64,000 nucleotides of DNA. Origin: CBDBLK01 sp965215445. GTDB taxonomy: Bacteria; Bdellovibrionota; Bacteriovoracia; Bacteriovoracales; Bacteriovoracaceae. The notes below the pieces were generated by a model, which ran no database searches, had not been told where the DNA came from, and saw nothing but the letters and a program-made list of their open reading frames with translations. Below are positions 1 to 8,216 of the stretch, piece by piece. Where the stretch lies: the NCBI GenBank assembly GCA_965215445.1, contig CBDCDT010000002.1:930001-994000 (forward strand), given 5' to 3'. How positions within the stretch are numbered: the first letter of the stretch is position 1; every line of letters begins with the position of its first letter. The translations under genes were made by a program, and so were the position numbers.

Positions 1-135
1 CCACAGGCCGATCGTATTGTTGATAAAGAGAAGGCCAACTTTTGTGATTTCTTTGAATTGGTTGGTCACAAGTCTGATGGGGGCAATAAGGAAAGTTTGG
101 TTGCTGCTGCAAAAGCACTTTTTAAAGATGTATAG
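1..135 (+). CDS. C-terminal end of an unknown protein (partial)
   Basis: An open frame enters from the left edge in frame 1 and ends with TAG at 133-135. The 44 visible residues include the stretch DKEKANFCDFFELV and end in a helical AAAKALFKDV tail. I recall similar 'KANFCDYF'-type segments at the ends of small zinc-ribbon-like bacterial proteins, but the upstream cysteines that would prove it lie outside the window. The stop is only 9 bases before greA, so it probably shares that transcript. Function not assigned. Confidence 0.6.
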   Translation, partial: PQADRIVDKEKANFCDFFELVGHKSDGGNKESLVAAAKALFKDV

Positions 136-144
136 GATGTAGTT

Positions 145-621
145 GTGAAGCAAGAAAACTTAATTACAGTTGAAGGGTTTGAAAAAATACAGGTAGAGCT
201 TAAACATCTTATTCAAACTGAAAGAAAAAACTTAAAGACGGCCATAGCTGAAGCACGCGAGTTAGGGGATTTGAAGGAAAATGCGGAATACCATGCTGCT
301 AAAGAAAAACAGGCCCTCGTTGAGGGCCGTGTGGCCCAGCTTCAAGCGATTGTCGCCAGTTCGAGAGTTATTGATACTTCGACCCTTAAAAGTGAAAATA
401 TTGTTTTTGGAGCTACCGTAACTCTTCACAATGTCGAAACTGATGAATCCGTTACTTACAAGATTGTAGGCAAGGACGAATCGGATATTTCAGAAGGTAG
501 AATTTCTTTTGCCAGTCCTCTTGGCAAGGCCCTGATTGGTAAAAGAGAGGGGGATAATGTCATCGTAAAGGCCCCAAAGGGGGATATTGAGTATGAGGTT
601 GAGTTTGTTGAGTATAAATAA
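145..621 (+). CDS. greA: Transcription elongation factor GreA
   Basis: GreA binds the secondary channel of RNA polymerase and stimulates cleavage of backtracked RNA, rescuing stalled complexes in the cytoplasm. The 158 residues match the usual length. The N-terminal coiled-coil hairpin carries the family signature ARELGDLKENAEYHAAKEK (about residues 38-56), with the acidic loop residues that reach the active site. The C-terminal FKBP-like half includes LGKALIGKREGDNV. Translation starts at a GTG. The stop codon overlaps the recG start (TAATG), so the two genes are translationally coupled. Confidence 0.95.
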   Translation: MKQENLITVEGFEKIQVELKHLIQTERKNLKTAIAEARELGDLKENAEYHAAKEKQALVEGRVAQLQAIVASSRVIDTSTLKSENIVFGATVTLHNVETDESVTYKIVGKDESDISEGRISFASPLGKALIGKREGDNVIVKAPKGDIEYEVEFVEYK

Positions 622-2738
622 TGGAAAAGTTTTCTTGGGATTCTCCCGTTGATGTTCTATTTCGTGGGAAAAAAGGTAAAGTTTTAGAAAAACTGCGTTC
701 TGCTGAAATATTGGTGCTGGAAGACCTTCTTTGGATACTTCCTTTGAAAATAGAAAAAGTTCCTCCCATCTCCAGCTTTCAGAATGCTTTTCCAGAAAAA
801 ATATTTAAAGGTGTTGGAAAAGTTTTAAGTACCAAAGTGACTCCCAATTTTAGAGTGCGGGGGAAGCGAGGTGCCAGGCTTAGTCATGTTAGTCTTATTG
901 TTCATGACTTACTTTCTTCTGAACATCTCTGTCTTAAATTTTTTAATCTCTATTCTAATCGAGTTCGTCAGCTTCAAGGTCTTAAGGCCGTTATCTTTAG
1001 TGGAAAAGTTTCCGTTTATCAAGGGCAACGACAAATTTTAAGTCCAGTAATTGAGCTTTTAAAAGAAGTTCCCAAATCAGAAGACTTTGGTGCGATTAAT
1101 AAACAATCAGAACTGCAAATTCATTATCCGACTTTTTGCAAGATACCTGCCTTTCATGTTAAGGCCCTTTTTAAAAGAATTCCCGAAGGTCTTTGGGATG
1201 AAATTCCCGAATATCTTCCTGAAAGCACGAGAGAACAGAGAGGTATGATGCTTTTGGGGCAGGCCTTTCGTTTCTTGCACGGAAAGGCCTCGCCTCAAGA
1301 ATGGTCTGAAAGCAAAAAGGAAAAAGCAGAAAAACGTCTGATTTATGAAGAATTTTTTAGAGAACAAGTAAAAATAAAAATGCGCAGACAACTAATGTTT
1401 GTTCAAAAAGGAATCAAGCATGATGTCTCCAATAATTTATTAGGCAAGATTTATAATTTTTTTCCTTACTGCTTAACTTCAGATCAAAAAAATGTGGTGT
1501 CGGAAATTGCACAAGACCTTGCCAGTGAAAAAAAAATGATGAGGCTTTTACAAGGAGATGTTGGCTCGGGAAAAACCAGTGTGGCTATTGCCGCGGCCAT
1601 TGTGTCTATGGAAAACGGTTATCAAGTGGCGATTATGTGTCCTACTGAATCTTTGGCCTTGCAACACTTCATTAACTTTGAAGAACTCTTTGATGCCCAT
1701 GCGTATAATATCAAAATGCTTTTGGGGGGCACCAAAAAAAAGGAAAAAGAAAAAATTGTACATGATTTAGAGAAGGGCCATATCCAACTTATTGTGGGAA
1801 CTCATAGCCTTATCCAAGAGAGCATAAAATTTAAAAAACTGGCGTTGGTTGTTATAGATGAACAACACAAGTTTGGTGTTAACCAGAGAATTAAATTGGT
1901 AAATAAAGGCATGGGAGTGCATTGTCTTATTATGACTGCTACTCCTATTCCGAGAAGTCTTGGCCTGACTCAATATGGAGACCTTGATATCTCTGTTATC
2001 AAAACAATACCTGCCCATCGCAAGGGCATAAAAACTAGGATTGTCGAACCTCACAACTTTGAAAAATTCCTGAATTTTTTAAATACTCGTCTCGAACTTG
2101 GCGAGCAGGCCTATGTTGTTGTTCCCGCTGTTGTAGAGAATGAAAATCAAGATATTGCCAATCTTGAAACGGTGTTAAAAAAATACAAGATGTATTTCCC
2201 CAGCTTTAGGGTTTTGGGTTTGCACGGGAAGCTCAATTCTAAAGAAAAAGTCAAAGCTTTTATTGATTTTAAAAACCATAATTTTGATATTCTTGTCTCT
2301 ACTTCAGTTATCGAAGTAGGAATTAATATTCCCAACGTTAGTGTTATGACAATTATGAACCCTAACCGATTTGGGCTTTCTTCACTACATCAATTGAGAG
2401 GCAGGGTTGGTCGAGGAGACAAACCAGGGTTTTGTTTCCTGGTTAACGATAAAAAAGTAAGTTCTTTGGGAATGGAGCGCTTAAAAGTTATTGAAAGCAC
2501 TTGTGATGGGTTTGAGATTGCAGAGAAAGACCTTGAAATGAGAGGTGAAGGTGATATTTTTGGAACCGATCAATCTGGGATTATTCGTAGTAAAACCCTT
2601 GCCAATTTGGTGATTCATCAAAATGAGCTTATGGATGCAAAAAAAGACGTGGATTATTTGTTCCAAAACCCTCATTTTAAAGTGAGTAAGTTGCTTGTGA
2701 AGCTCAGTAATAACAATCACTTAACTCAAATAACTTAG
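621..2738 (+). CDS. recG: ATP-dependent DNA helicase RecG
   Basis: RecG is the branched-DNA helicase that reverses stalled forks and processes recombination intermediates. The 705-aa protein is full length. It has an N-terminal OB-fold wedge domain (about residues 50-150), Walker A GDVGSGKT near residue 311, a DEQH Walker B box near 413 (VIDEQHKFG) and the RecG-typical PIPRSLGLTQYGDLDISVI segment. The C-terminal helicase domain has LHQLRGRVGRGDKPG followed by the TRG-motif region and the RecG C-terminal EGDIFGTDQSG. It begins within the greA stop codon. RecG next to GreA makes sense, since both deal with stalled machinery on DNA, but the pairing may simply reflect operon packing. Confidence 0.96.
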   Translation: MEKFSWDSPVDVLFRGKKGKVLEKLRSAEILVLEDLLWILPLKIEKVPPISSFQNAFPEKIFKGVGKVLSTKVTPNFRVRGKRGARLSHVSLIVHDLLSSEHLCLKFFNLYSNRVRQLQGLKAVIFSGKVSVYQGQRQILSPVIELLKEVPKSEDFGAINKQSELQIHYPTFCKIPAFHVKALFKRIPEGLWDEIPEYLPESTREQRGMMLLGQAFRFLHGKASPQEWSESKKEKAEKRLIYEEFFREQVKIKMRRQLMFVQKGIKHDVSNNLLGKIYNFFPYCLTSDQKNVVSEIAQDLASEKKMMRLLQGDVGSGKTSVAIAAAIVSMENGYQVAIMCPTESLALQHFINFEELFDAHAYNIKMLLGGTKKKEKEKIVHDLEKGHIQLIVGTHSLIQESIKFKKLALVVIDEQHKFGVNQRIKLVNKGMGVHCLIMTATPIPRSLGLTQYGDLDISVIKTIPAHRKGIKTRIVEPHNFEKFLNFLNTRLELGEQAYVVVPAVVENENQDIANLETVLKKYKMYFPSFRVLGLHGKLNSKEKVKAFIDFKNHNFDILVSTSVIEVGINIPNVSVMTIMNPNRFGLSSLHQLRGRVGRGDKPGFCFLVNDKKVSSLGMERLKVIESTCDGFEIAEKDLEMRGEGDIFGTDQSGIIRSKTLANLVIHQNELMDAKKDVDYLFQNPHFKVSKLLVKLSNNNHLTQIT

Positions 2739-2787
2739 GAAGATTTTTCCTGGCATCAAATGCATTTTGAATTGATAATATAGAGAA

Positions 2788-3213
2788 ATGATAGAGTTTG
2801 AAATCCTTGCTTCCCCTGACCCTGAAGTTATAGGGAGGCATCAGTTCTTTTGTCCCGAAGTAGAAATGGGAAATTCTTTGTTGTGTCATCTTCCCATTGA
2901 AGACCCGCAGCTGCCGTCGAGGGGCATTTATTTCATTTCAGATGCTAAGGGTGTCGTAATTAAAACTACTCCTCCCAGTATTTTTTTTGTCAACAAAGAA
3001 GAAATTTTTGAAAAAAAGCTTATCCAATCAGGAGATGAAATTAAAATAGGGGAAACTCAAATATTGATTGCGAGTTATAACTTTGAAACAATACACACCC
3101 CCTTGGATATGGATGCAATTAAGGCCCCATTTTCCAAGGATAAAGAAGAAGGGCTTCTTTTGGAGTCGCTTGAAAATGAATTGCTTTTTATTGATTATGA
3201 ACGTAAAGATTAG
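2788..3213 (+). CDS. Small FHA-domain-like protein
   Basis: A 141-aa soluble protein with no signal peptide. Residues about 25-95 look like a forkhead-associated fold: MGNSLLCHLPIEDPQLPSRG resembles the phosphothreonine-binding loop with its IGR/SR pattern, and LIQSGDEIKIGETQILI resembles the closing 'L.dGD.i.iG...l.f' strands. The canonical SRxH histidine is not obvious, so phosphopeptide binding is uncertain. The tail is acidic. It lies 2 bases upstream of an alpha/beta hydrolase and is probably co-expressed with it. The link between the two is not known to me. Confidence 0.6.
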   Translation: MIEFEILASPDPEVIGRHQFFCPEVEMGNSLLCHLPIEDPQLPSRGIYFISDAKGVVIKTTPPSIFFVNKEEIFEKKLIQSGDEIKIGETQILIASYNFETIHTPLDMDAIKAPFSKDKEEGLLLESLENELLFIDYERKD

Positions 3214-3215
3214 GC

Positions 3216-4124
3216 ATGATTGATCCCAGTTATTCCAATTATTTGCAGACATCAGACGGAATAAAAGTTTTTTATACAACAAATTTTCATCCGGAAGAAT
3301 TGAGGGAACAGGATGTAGTTTTAGTTTTTAACTATGGGCTTGCTTGTAATGTAAATCACTACCAATTCCAAATTCCCTATTTTCATGATTTGGGTTTCAA
3401 GATTCTTTTTCACGATTATCGTTTCCATTATAAATCAGAGGGAACTCAAGACGTAAAAGATTGCTCGTTTGACGGTATTGTAAATGACATTACACAAGTC
3501 GTGGATTATTTGGGGATTAAAAAAACTGTGCAGATTGGGCACAGTATGGGTGTCAATATATCTCTTGACTTTGCCTATAAAAACCGAGAAATAACCAAAG
3601 GCATCGTTTTAATATCGGGAACGATTCTGCCGCCCCAGGAAGTTATGTTTGGTACCAATATTATAGATTTGATTTATCCTTTTCTTCGCTTTTTAGTCAA
3701 TCGTTATCCAGGCCATCTTAATGATGTTTGGAGCTTTCTTGCCAAGAGTCCAATTATGGAACTTATTGTTCACAGGGGAGGCTTTCATCCTGAGAAAACC
3801 TCTCGTCAGTTTATTCAAGAATACTTGGAGAAATTGAGTGAAATTCATCCTGCCATTTTTTTTCAATTGATGGATGAGATGAAGGCATATAATGTTTTTC
3901 CTAAAATTAAAAATATTTCAAGTCCAGCATTAATTATGAGTGGTGATAGGGATTGGGTTATCCCCTATCATTCTCAAGCGGTTTTACACCGGCATTTGCC
4001 CAATTCTCAAGCTTATACTATTAAGCACGGAAGTCATGTACCACAGATTGATTTTCATAAAACTGTCAATTTAAGGATCAAAAAGTTTTTAGAAGATTTA
4101 CTTGGCCAATTCTTATCAAAATAG
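3216..4124 (+). CDS. Alpha/beta hydrolase
   Basis: A 302-aa alpha/beta-hydrolase-fold enzyme, cytoplasmic by the absence of a signal peptide. The nucleophile elbow is GHSMG (about residues 108-112, Ser110). The likely acid is the first or second Asp in SGDRDWVIP near residue 242, and the likely base is His in HGSHVPQID near 273. FNYGLACNVNHYQFQIPYF near residues 39-57 forms the oxyanion-hole side, and HDYRFHYKSEG follows. This arrangement fits esterase/lipase or haloperoxidase-type hydrolases, and the substrate cannot be told. The gene starts 2 bases after the FHA-like gene. Confidence 0.85.
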   Translation: MIDPSYSNYLQTSDGIKVFYTTNFHPEELREQDVVLVFNYGLACNVNHYQFQIPYFHDLGFKILFHDYRFHYKSEGTQDVKDCSFDGIVNDITQVVDYLGIKKTVQIGHSMGVNISLDFAYKNREITKGIVLISGTILPPQEVMFGTNIIDLIYPFLRFLVNRYPGHLNDVWSFLAKSPIMELIVHRGGFHPEKTSRQFIQEYLEKLSEIHPAIFFQLMDEMKAYNVFPKIKNISSPALIMSGDRDWVIPYHSQAVLHRHLPNSQAYTIKHGSHVPQIDFHKTVNLRIKKFLEDLLGQFLSK

Positions 4125-4140
4125 TCGCTTTTATATTTAA

Positions 4141-4158
4141 GGTTTAAGGAGATAAACC
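4141..4158 (+). promoter_or_regulatory. Hairpin presenting a Shine-Dalgarno in its loop
   Basis: A perfect 6-bp inverted repeat, GGTTTA / TAAACC, encloses the loop AGGAGA. The strong Shine-Dalgarno AAGGAG spans the stem-loop junction. The stem ends 2 bases before an ATG (4161) that opens a 12-codon frame. The arrangement suggests control of translation initiation, but a 6-bp stem with four A/T pairs is weak and may form only transiently. Confidence 0.35.
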
Positions 4159-4160
4159 CG

Positions 4161-4199
4161 ATGAGGTGGAAAACTCTAAAAAGGTATTTTTGTGCTTAA
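4161..4199 (+). CDS. Possible 12-residue leader peptide overlapping the next gene
   Basis: ATG at 4161 has the best ribosome-binding site in this interval (AAGGAG, 4146-4151) and encodes MRWKTLKRYFCA before TAA at 4197-4199. The GTG start of the following 645-aa gene (4192) lies inside it in the +1 frame, so translation would be coupled. An alternative is that one extra T in the run of five at 4187-4191 has split a longer signal sequence. Without that T, the basic MRWKTLKRYF would continue into VLKKTLFLGL. Which reading is right cannot be decided from one sequence. Confidence 0.3.
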   Translation: MRWKTLKRYFCA

Positions 4200-6129
4200 A
4201 AAAACTTTATTTCTTGGCCTGATTTTTTATTTGACTGTTTTACCTGTAGATTCTTGGGGCCAAGATGAGGCCTCTGACGAGCATGTTTGTGGAGAAGGTG
4301 GCGAGAGCAAAAGTGAAAAACTCAAAGAACTCGGCATCTTTAGAACCGCAGAAGATAATGCTGTAGAAACCCCTCTCCTTTTCAGCAAGTTAGGCCGTTT
4401 GTGTGAAAACGAATTGGAGGCAAATGGTTTAAATTGGGAAAATGCCCTGAAATCCAATATTTCCGATCGTTGGGGGAAGACACTCGGACGATTACAGCTA
4501 GAAAAGGATTCTGACTGCTATCTCATACATGCCGGTGGTGATTCTACATCACAAGCATTGTCCGAGGACAAAGATTCAGAGAGGTTGGGAAAATACCTGG
4601 ATTTTGTTTATCAGTGTGAGGCCTTGATTTCCATGAGTGGACACAGCGATTTAAAAGACCACGACGTTCGCTCCAAAAGCGTTCAAGAGACGAGTTCCAT
4701 GACTCAAAATATGGAAGCATGTCAAAATCACCCCAATCCCCCGCAATGTATGGCCATTCAACAAGGGCAACAGGGAATTATGGGGGCGCAGTTGAGATGC
4801 CGGCACAACGGTGTGGAGACACAGGATTATTCTGCCTGCAAAAAAATTGTCCGAACTATTGACGGCTTTTTTATCGCCAAACAGGCCAATAAAAGTATTC
4901 AGGAAGTCAGGGCGGTAGATCATCAACAAGAAGAACAAATGAAATTGCAACAAAAAGCAATTGCAGGGCAAGGAGTGAGTAATAAAGATGCTCTGGGGTC
5001 GCAAAAATCAAGTGTTGAACAACAATCCCAACTGGCCTACGAAAGGGCGGCCCTGGATGGTGCCCAGCTGGCGACTATTACGGCCATGTATCAGGCCATG
5101 CCGGATAAGGAGAGCTTGTATAAGGAATGTAAAGAGGCCGATATTTACAACAATGTCAATCAGCGTTTTAGTGGTTTCAGTTCCTTGCCATCTCTTTATG
5201 ATTCTTCCGAAGAAATTTGCCACAAAGTGATAAGCAAGTATGCCGGCCATGCGTTGCTTTTGAATCAAGAGGCCAAAGATGCTATCAAATTGGTCATCGC
5301 CAAATCAACTCTCAATGCTGTTGAAAACGTGGCCAAGGGGAAATTGTTGTCCAATCAGGCAAATCGAATTCAAGAGTCAATGGATGGTATTGAAGAAAAG
5401 GAAAAACCTGACCTCAGCCATCACTTTACCAATCAAGAACTTTTCCAAAAGTGTCAAATAGACCCTTCAGCAGAGGGATGCCCTAAAGAAGAAGATACGC
5501 AAAAGACGCACGATATGATGAATACCCAATTTTCTTTTGGTGATGTTCAGGGTAATACTCCTGGAGGCAGATTGAACGAGACTCCCGGGGAGGGAGAGAG
5601 ATCAGTTGCCAGTAATCCCGATGGAGGTGGAACTCGTCGCCCCGACAGAATTGGGCAAATTTCTGCTCCGGGAAGAAATAATGACAATGATTTTATTGAT
5701 CCTCCTCCAAGGCCTGGAAGAGCGAAGAAAGGCCCAGGCGGTGGCGGAGGCGGTGGAGGCGCCGGGGGTGGCGCTGGTGGAGCATCTCTTGCCAGAGGAG
5801 GAGATACGCCAGGCGCGGGTGCTTCTCAAGGTGGTGGTGGGGGTTCTGGCAAGAGGGATGTCAAACTCAAATTTAGCGGTTCGGGTTCTGGTGCTTTGAG
5901 ACTTGCTGGAGGAAAGTTTAATAATGGAAAGAAGAAAAAGGCCCCCAAAAATCCTTTTGACGAATTATTTGGCAAGAAAAAGGTCAAAAAAAAGGGTAAT
6001 GACGTTTTAAATTTTAAAAAAGAGGTCGGTAAAAAGGGTAAATCTATTTTTACCATGCTCTCTCAGCGCTATGATGCAGTTATTAAGAAGGAACGCTTGC
6101 TTAAGTACAAAATTCGGGGGTCAAAATAA
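4192..6129 (+). CDS. Large exported Gly-rich protein of unknown function
   Basis: A 645-aa protein starting at GTG 4192. Residues 1-23 form a signal peptide (KKTLFLGLIFYLTVLPVDSWG). Residues 30-440 are helical and contain scattered cysteines (for example CRHNGVE, YSACKK, LYKECKEAD, EICHK), suggesting disulfides outside the cytoplasm. Residues about 440-600 are low-complexity: a Gly-rich stretch near 515-560 is followed by Lys-rich segments. The C-terminus, IFTMLSQRYDAVIKKERLLK, resembles the C-termini of two other exported proteins here (14343-16259 and 16265-18211). I do not recognise a family. It is followed after 3 bases by the Nif3-like gene. The start region is unusual (leader frame, hairpin). 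Confidence 0.75.
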   Translation: MLKKTLFLGLIFYLTVLPVDSWGQDEASDEHVCGEGGESKSEKLKELGIFRTAEDNAVETPLLFSKLGRLCENELEANGLNWENALKSNISDRWGKTLGRLQLEKDSDCYLIHAGGDSTSQALSEDKDSERLGKYLDFVYQCEALISMSGHSDLKDHDVRSKSVQETSSMTQNMEACQNHPNPPQCMAIQQGQQGIMGAQLRCRHNGVETQDYSACKKIVRTIDGFFIAKQANKSIQEVRAVDHQQEEQMKLQQKAIAGQGVSNKDALGSQKSSVEQQSQLAYERAALDGAQLATITAMYQAMPDKESLYKECKEADIYNNVNQRFSGFSSLPSLYDSSEEICHKVISKYAGHALLLNQEAKDAIKLVIAKSTLNAVENVAKGKLLSNQANRIQESMDGIEEKEKPDLSHHFTNQELFQKCQIDPSAEGCPKEEDTQKTHDMMNTQFSFGDVQGNTPGGRLNETPGEGERSVASNPDGGGTRRPDRIGQISAPGRNNDNDFIDPPPRPGRAKKGPGGGGGGGGAGGGAGGASLARGGDTPGAGASQGGGGGSGKRDVKLKFSGSGSGALRLAGGKFNNGKKKKAPKNPFDELFGKKKVKKKGNDVLNFKKEVGKKGKSIFTMLSQRYDAVIKKERLLKYKIRGSK

Positions 6130-6132
6130 GTT

Positions 6133-6903
6133 ATGAGTGTTTCGCGGGATGAACTTGAAAAATTTCTCAATAAACTTTTAAATTCCCATGAATTTTCTGA
6201 TTATGGCCCTAATGGATTACAAATTGAAGGCCCTGCCCGTATTCACAAAGTGGCCTTTGCCGTTTCGGCCACTCGTTATTCTGTAGAACAAGCGATTGAA
6301 CAAAAAGTACAGGCGTTGATTGTTCACCACGGACTTTTCTGGAAATTTCACGGAGCAAGGCCATTGATTGGGCCTTTCGCTCGCCGGGTTCTTCCTTTGG
6401 TGAGGGCCGAAATCAATTTATTTGCCTACCATTTACCTCTCGATGCTCACTTGGAAGTGGGCAATGCCGCCGGTATTGCCAAGGCACTTCAACTTGGTGA
6501 TATAAAATCTTTTGGGGATTACCAAGGGATGCCAACTGGGCTTAAGGGCCATTTTGCGAAACCCATTTTGCCCCAAACGCTCAAAACACACTTGGAGACT
6601 TTACTTAAGCATCCGGTTTTAATGGCCTGTCCCGATCTTTCTATGCCTTTGGAAAGTTTGGGAATTATTACTGGAGGCGCTAATTCCGAATGGTCGTTGG
6701 CGGCAAAAGAGGGCCTGAGTGCCTATTTAACGGGAGAAATGAGTGAACACGATTGGCACGAAAGCCAGGAGGCCGGAGTTACAATGTTGGCCGGAGGCCA
6801 TAATGCCACTGAGCAATTTGGTGTTTTGCAGTTGCAAGAACTCATCAATAAAACTTTTCCCCAAGTCGAAAGTGTTTTTATAGCTTCGGAAAATCCGGCC
6901 TAG
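6133..6903 (+). CDS. Nif3-like dinuclear metal-centre protein
   Basis: A 256-aa member of the NIF3/YbgI family, which are hexameric cytoplasmic proteins with a two-metal site of uncertain physiological role. Some were annotated as GTP cyclohydrolase type 2 homologues. Visible metal-ligand motifs are VHHGLFW (about residues 65-71), YHLPLDAH (about 98-105) and GGHNATEQFG (about 222-231), the usual His-His / Asp / His-Glu set. The length is that of the compact family without the central CutA-like insertion. The last 26 bases overlap the 3' end of the convergent gene on the other strand. Confidence 0.92.
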   Translation: MSVSRDELEKFLNKLLNSHEFSDYGPNGLQIEGPARIHKVAFAVSATRYSVEQAIEQKVQALIVHHGLFWKFHGARPLIGPFARRVLPLVRAEINLFAYHLPLDAHLEVGNAAGIAKALQLGDIKSFGDYQGMPTGLKGHFAKPILPQTLKTHLETLLKHPVLMACPDLSMPLESLGIITGGANSEWSLAAKEGLSAYLTGEMSEHDWHESQEAGVTMLAGGHNATEQFGVLQLQELINKTFPQVESVFIASENPA

Positions 6904-8104
6904 TTTTTTTTCTTGGGCCTTGAGTACTTGAAAATCTCAGATGCAGCTTTTGAGAAATCCACTTAGTTCCTTGAGAGATTTTAAAAAACTCTGGACATTC
7001 AATGGTTGGGTTGCCGTGATGAAAAGTTTTTCTGCCTTCACGATAATCAAGGCAGGTTTTTGCGTATATATCTAAATATTCTGGAAAGTGTTTGGCAAAA
7101 TGGCGGACGACAGTTTTTTTAAGGTCGTAGTTAGATGAAGCAAAAATTTTGCCCTCTAAAGGGTCTTGTTTTTTTAAAGTCTTTAAAAGGGCAGTTTTCC
7201 TTTTAAAGTTTTGGCCAATGCGGGCAAGGCCATTCCAGGATTGATTAAACGCTTCCCCAACCAAAGGGCCTTTGAGGAGATAGAGGGCATAAAACAAGTC
7301 GTTTTCTGAAGTATTGAGCGCCTTTTTGGCATTTAAGATTTTGTGTAAAATCATTTGATGGCGCGGAAGTTCTGAAAATAAATTTTGCTTGAGAGAGGGA
7401 AGAAGAGATTGCCAGCATTTTTCGTGCATGAAGTTTTTGAGGCGCTTGCGAATTTGAGCATTATTGAGAGAAGATTTTGTTTTTTTGGGTGTGATAAAAG
7501 GCCCAAAGTCAGTCAGGATTTTTTTGCTCAATTGCGTCGCAATGAGCGGGCGCTGGCAGTAAAAGTTAGACATGGGATGAGTGACTATATCTTTTAAAAA
7601 GTTCCACAAAGAGTATTGGGGCGATATATTTTGAATGAGTTGGATAAACTTATGGCCGGTTTCGGGGTCTTTATTTGAGAGATGCCAAAATTGCTCGATC
7701 TTGGTGATACAATTCTCTGGTTTATCATTTTTAAAGCAGTAACCTGTATAACGCGCCATATAATTATTGTACTTGACTTGAAAAAATTCATCGTCCCTCA
7801 GCACTGGCCAGCGTGCTATCTGGCGGAGGAGAGTATAATTGTCCGACCCAAAGCTTTGTGTGCGCAGGTTAAACTCAATAAATCCAACCGCCATTTCCTG
7901 TACTAACTCCGTCCAGTGCTTATTGCGCTGACCGGGCCTTATATCTCGGGCATGTTGCAAAAATTCCCAATAGCTTTTTTGCTTGCTGAGAATTTCCAAG
8001 TCTTGGAGGGAGTATTTTTCTGGTGCCGCATGGACGGGGGAGGGATTCGCCCACGCCATAGTGCAAGAGAAAAAAATTGCAAGTCGCGACCACTTTCCTT
8101 TCAT
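6878..8104 (-). CDS. Exported protein of unknown function
   Basis: 408 residues. The N-terminus LAIFFSCTMAWANPSPVHA (about residues 8-26) is a signal peptide with an A-x-A cleavage site. The rest is rich in Leu, Lys, Phe and Trp and looks all-helical, with repeated aromatic pairs and several Cys (YCFKNDKPENC, CLDYREG, ECPEF). I see no catalytic motif. It could be a helical-repeat periplasmic protein. The 3' end overlaps the Nif3-like gene tail-to-tail by 26 bases. It is divergent from putA with a 112-base gap. Confidence 0.7.
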   Translation of the reverse strand: MKGKWSRLAIFFSCTMAWANPSPVHAAPEKYSLQDLEILSKQKSYWEFLQHARDIRPGQRNKHWTELVQEMAVGFIEFNLRTQSFGSDNYTLLRQIARWPVLRDDEFFQVKYNNYMARYTGYCFKNDKPENCITKIEQFWHLSNKDPETGHKFIQLIQNISPQYSLWNFLKDIVTHPMSNFYCQRPLIATQLSKKILTDFGPFITPKKTKSSLNNAQIRKRLKNFMHEKCWQSLLPSLKQNLFSELPRHQMILHKILNAKKALNTSENDLFYALYLLKGPLVGEAFNQSWNGLARIGQNFKRKTALLKTLKKQDPLEGKIFASSNYDLKKTVVRHFAKHFPEYLDIYAKTCLDYREGRKTFHHGNPTIECPEFFKISQGTKWISQKLHLRFSSTQGPRKKTRPDFPKL

Positions 8105-8216
8105 TTTTCAATTTTAAAAGAGGGCCATATTGAGGTCAATAAAACGGCCATATTTCCATAGCGCTTTGCGAAATAAGCATTTACTTCACAGTATTTGCAT
8201 GCGATAAGGCCTGTTG

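Noticed and set aside
2737..2752. Small AGGAA/TTCCT hairpin after recG as a terminator
   Set aside because: The 5-bp stem is weak and not followed by a T-run. The next gene is on the same strand only 49 bases away.
5600..5900. Alternative frames through the Gly-rich repeat region
   Set aside because: The GGT/GGC-rich repeat keeps several frames open by composition. Only the frame continuing from the signal peptide is supported.
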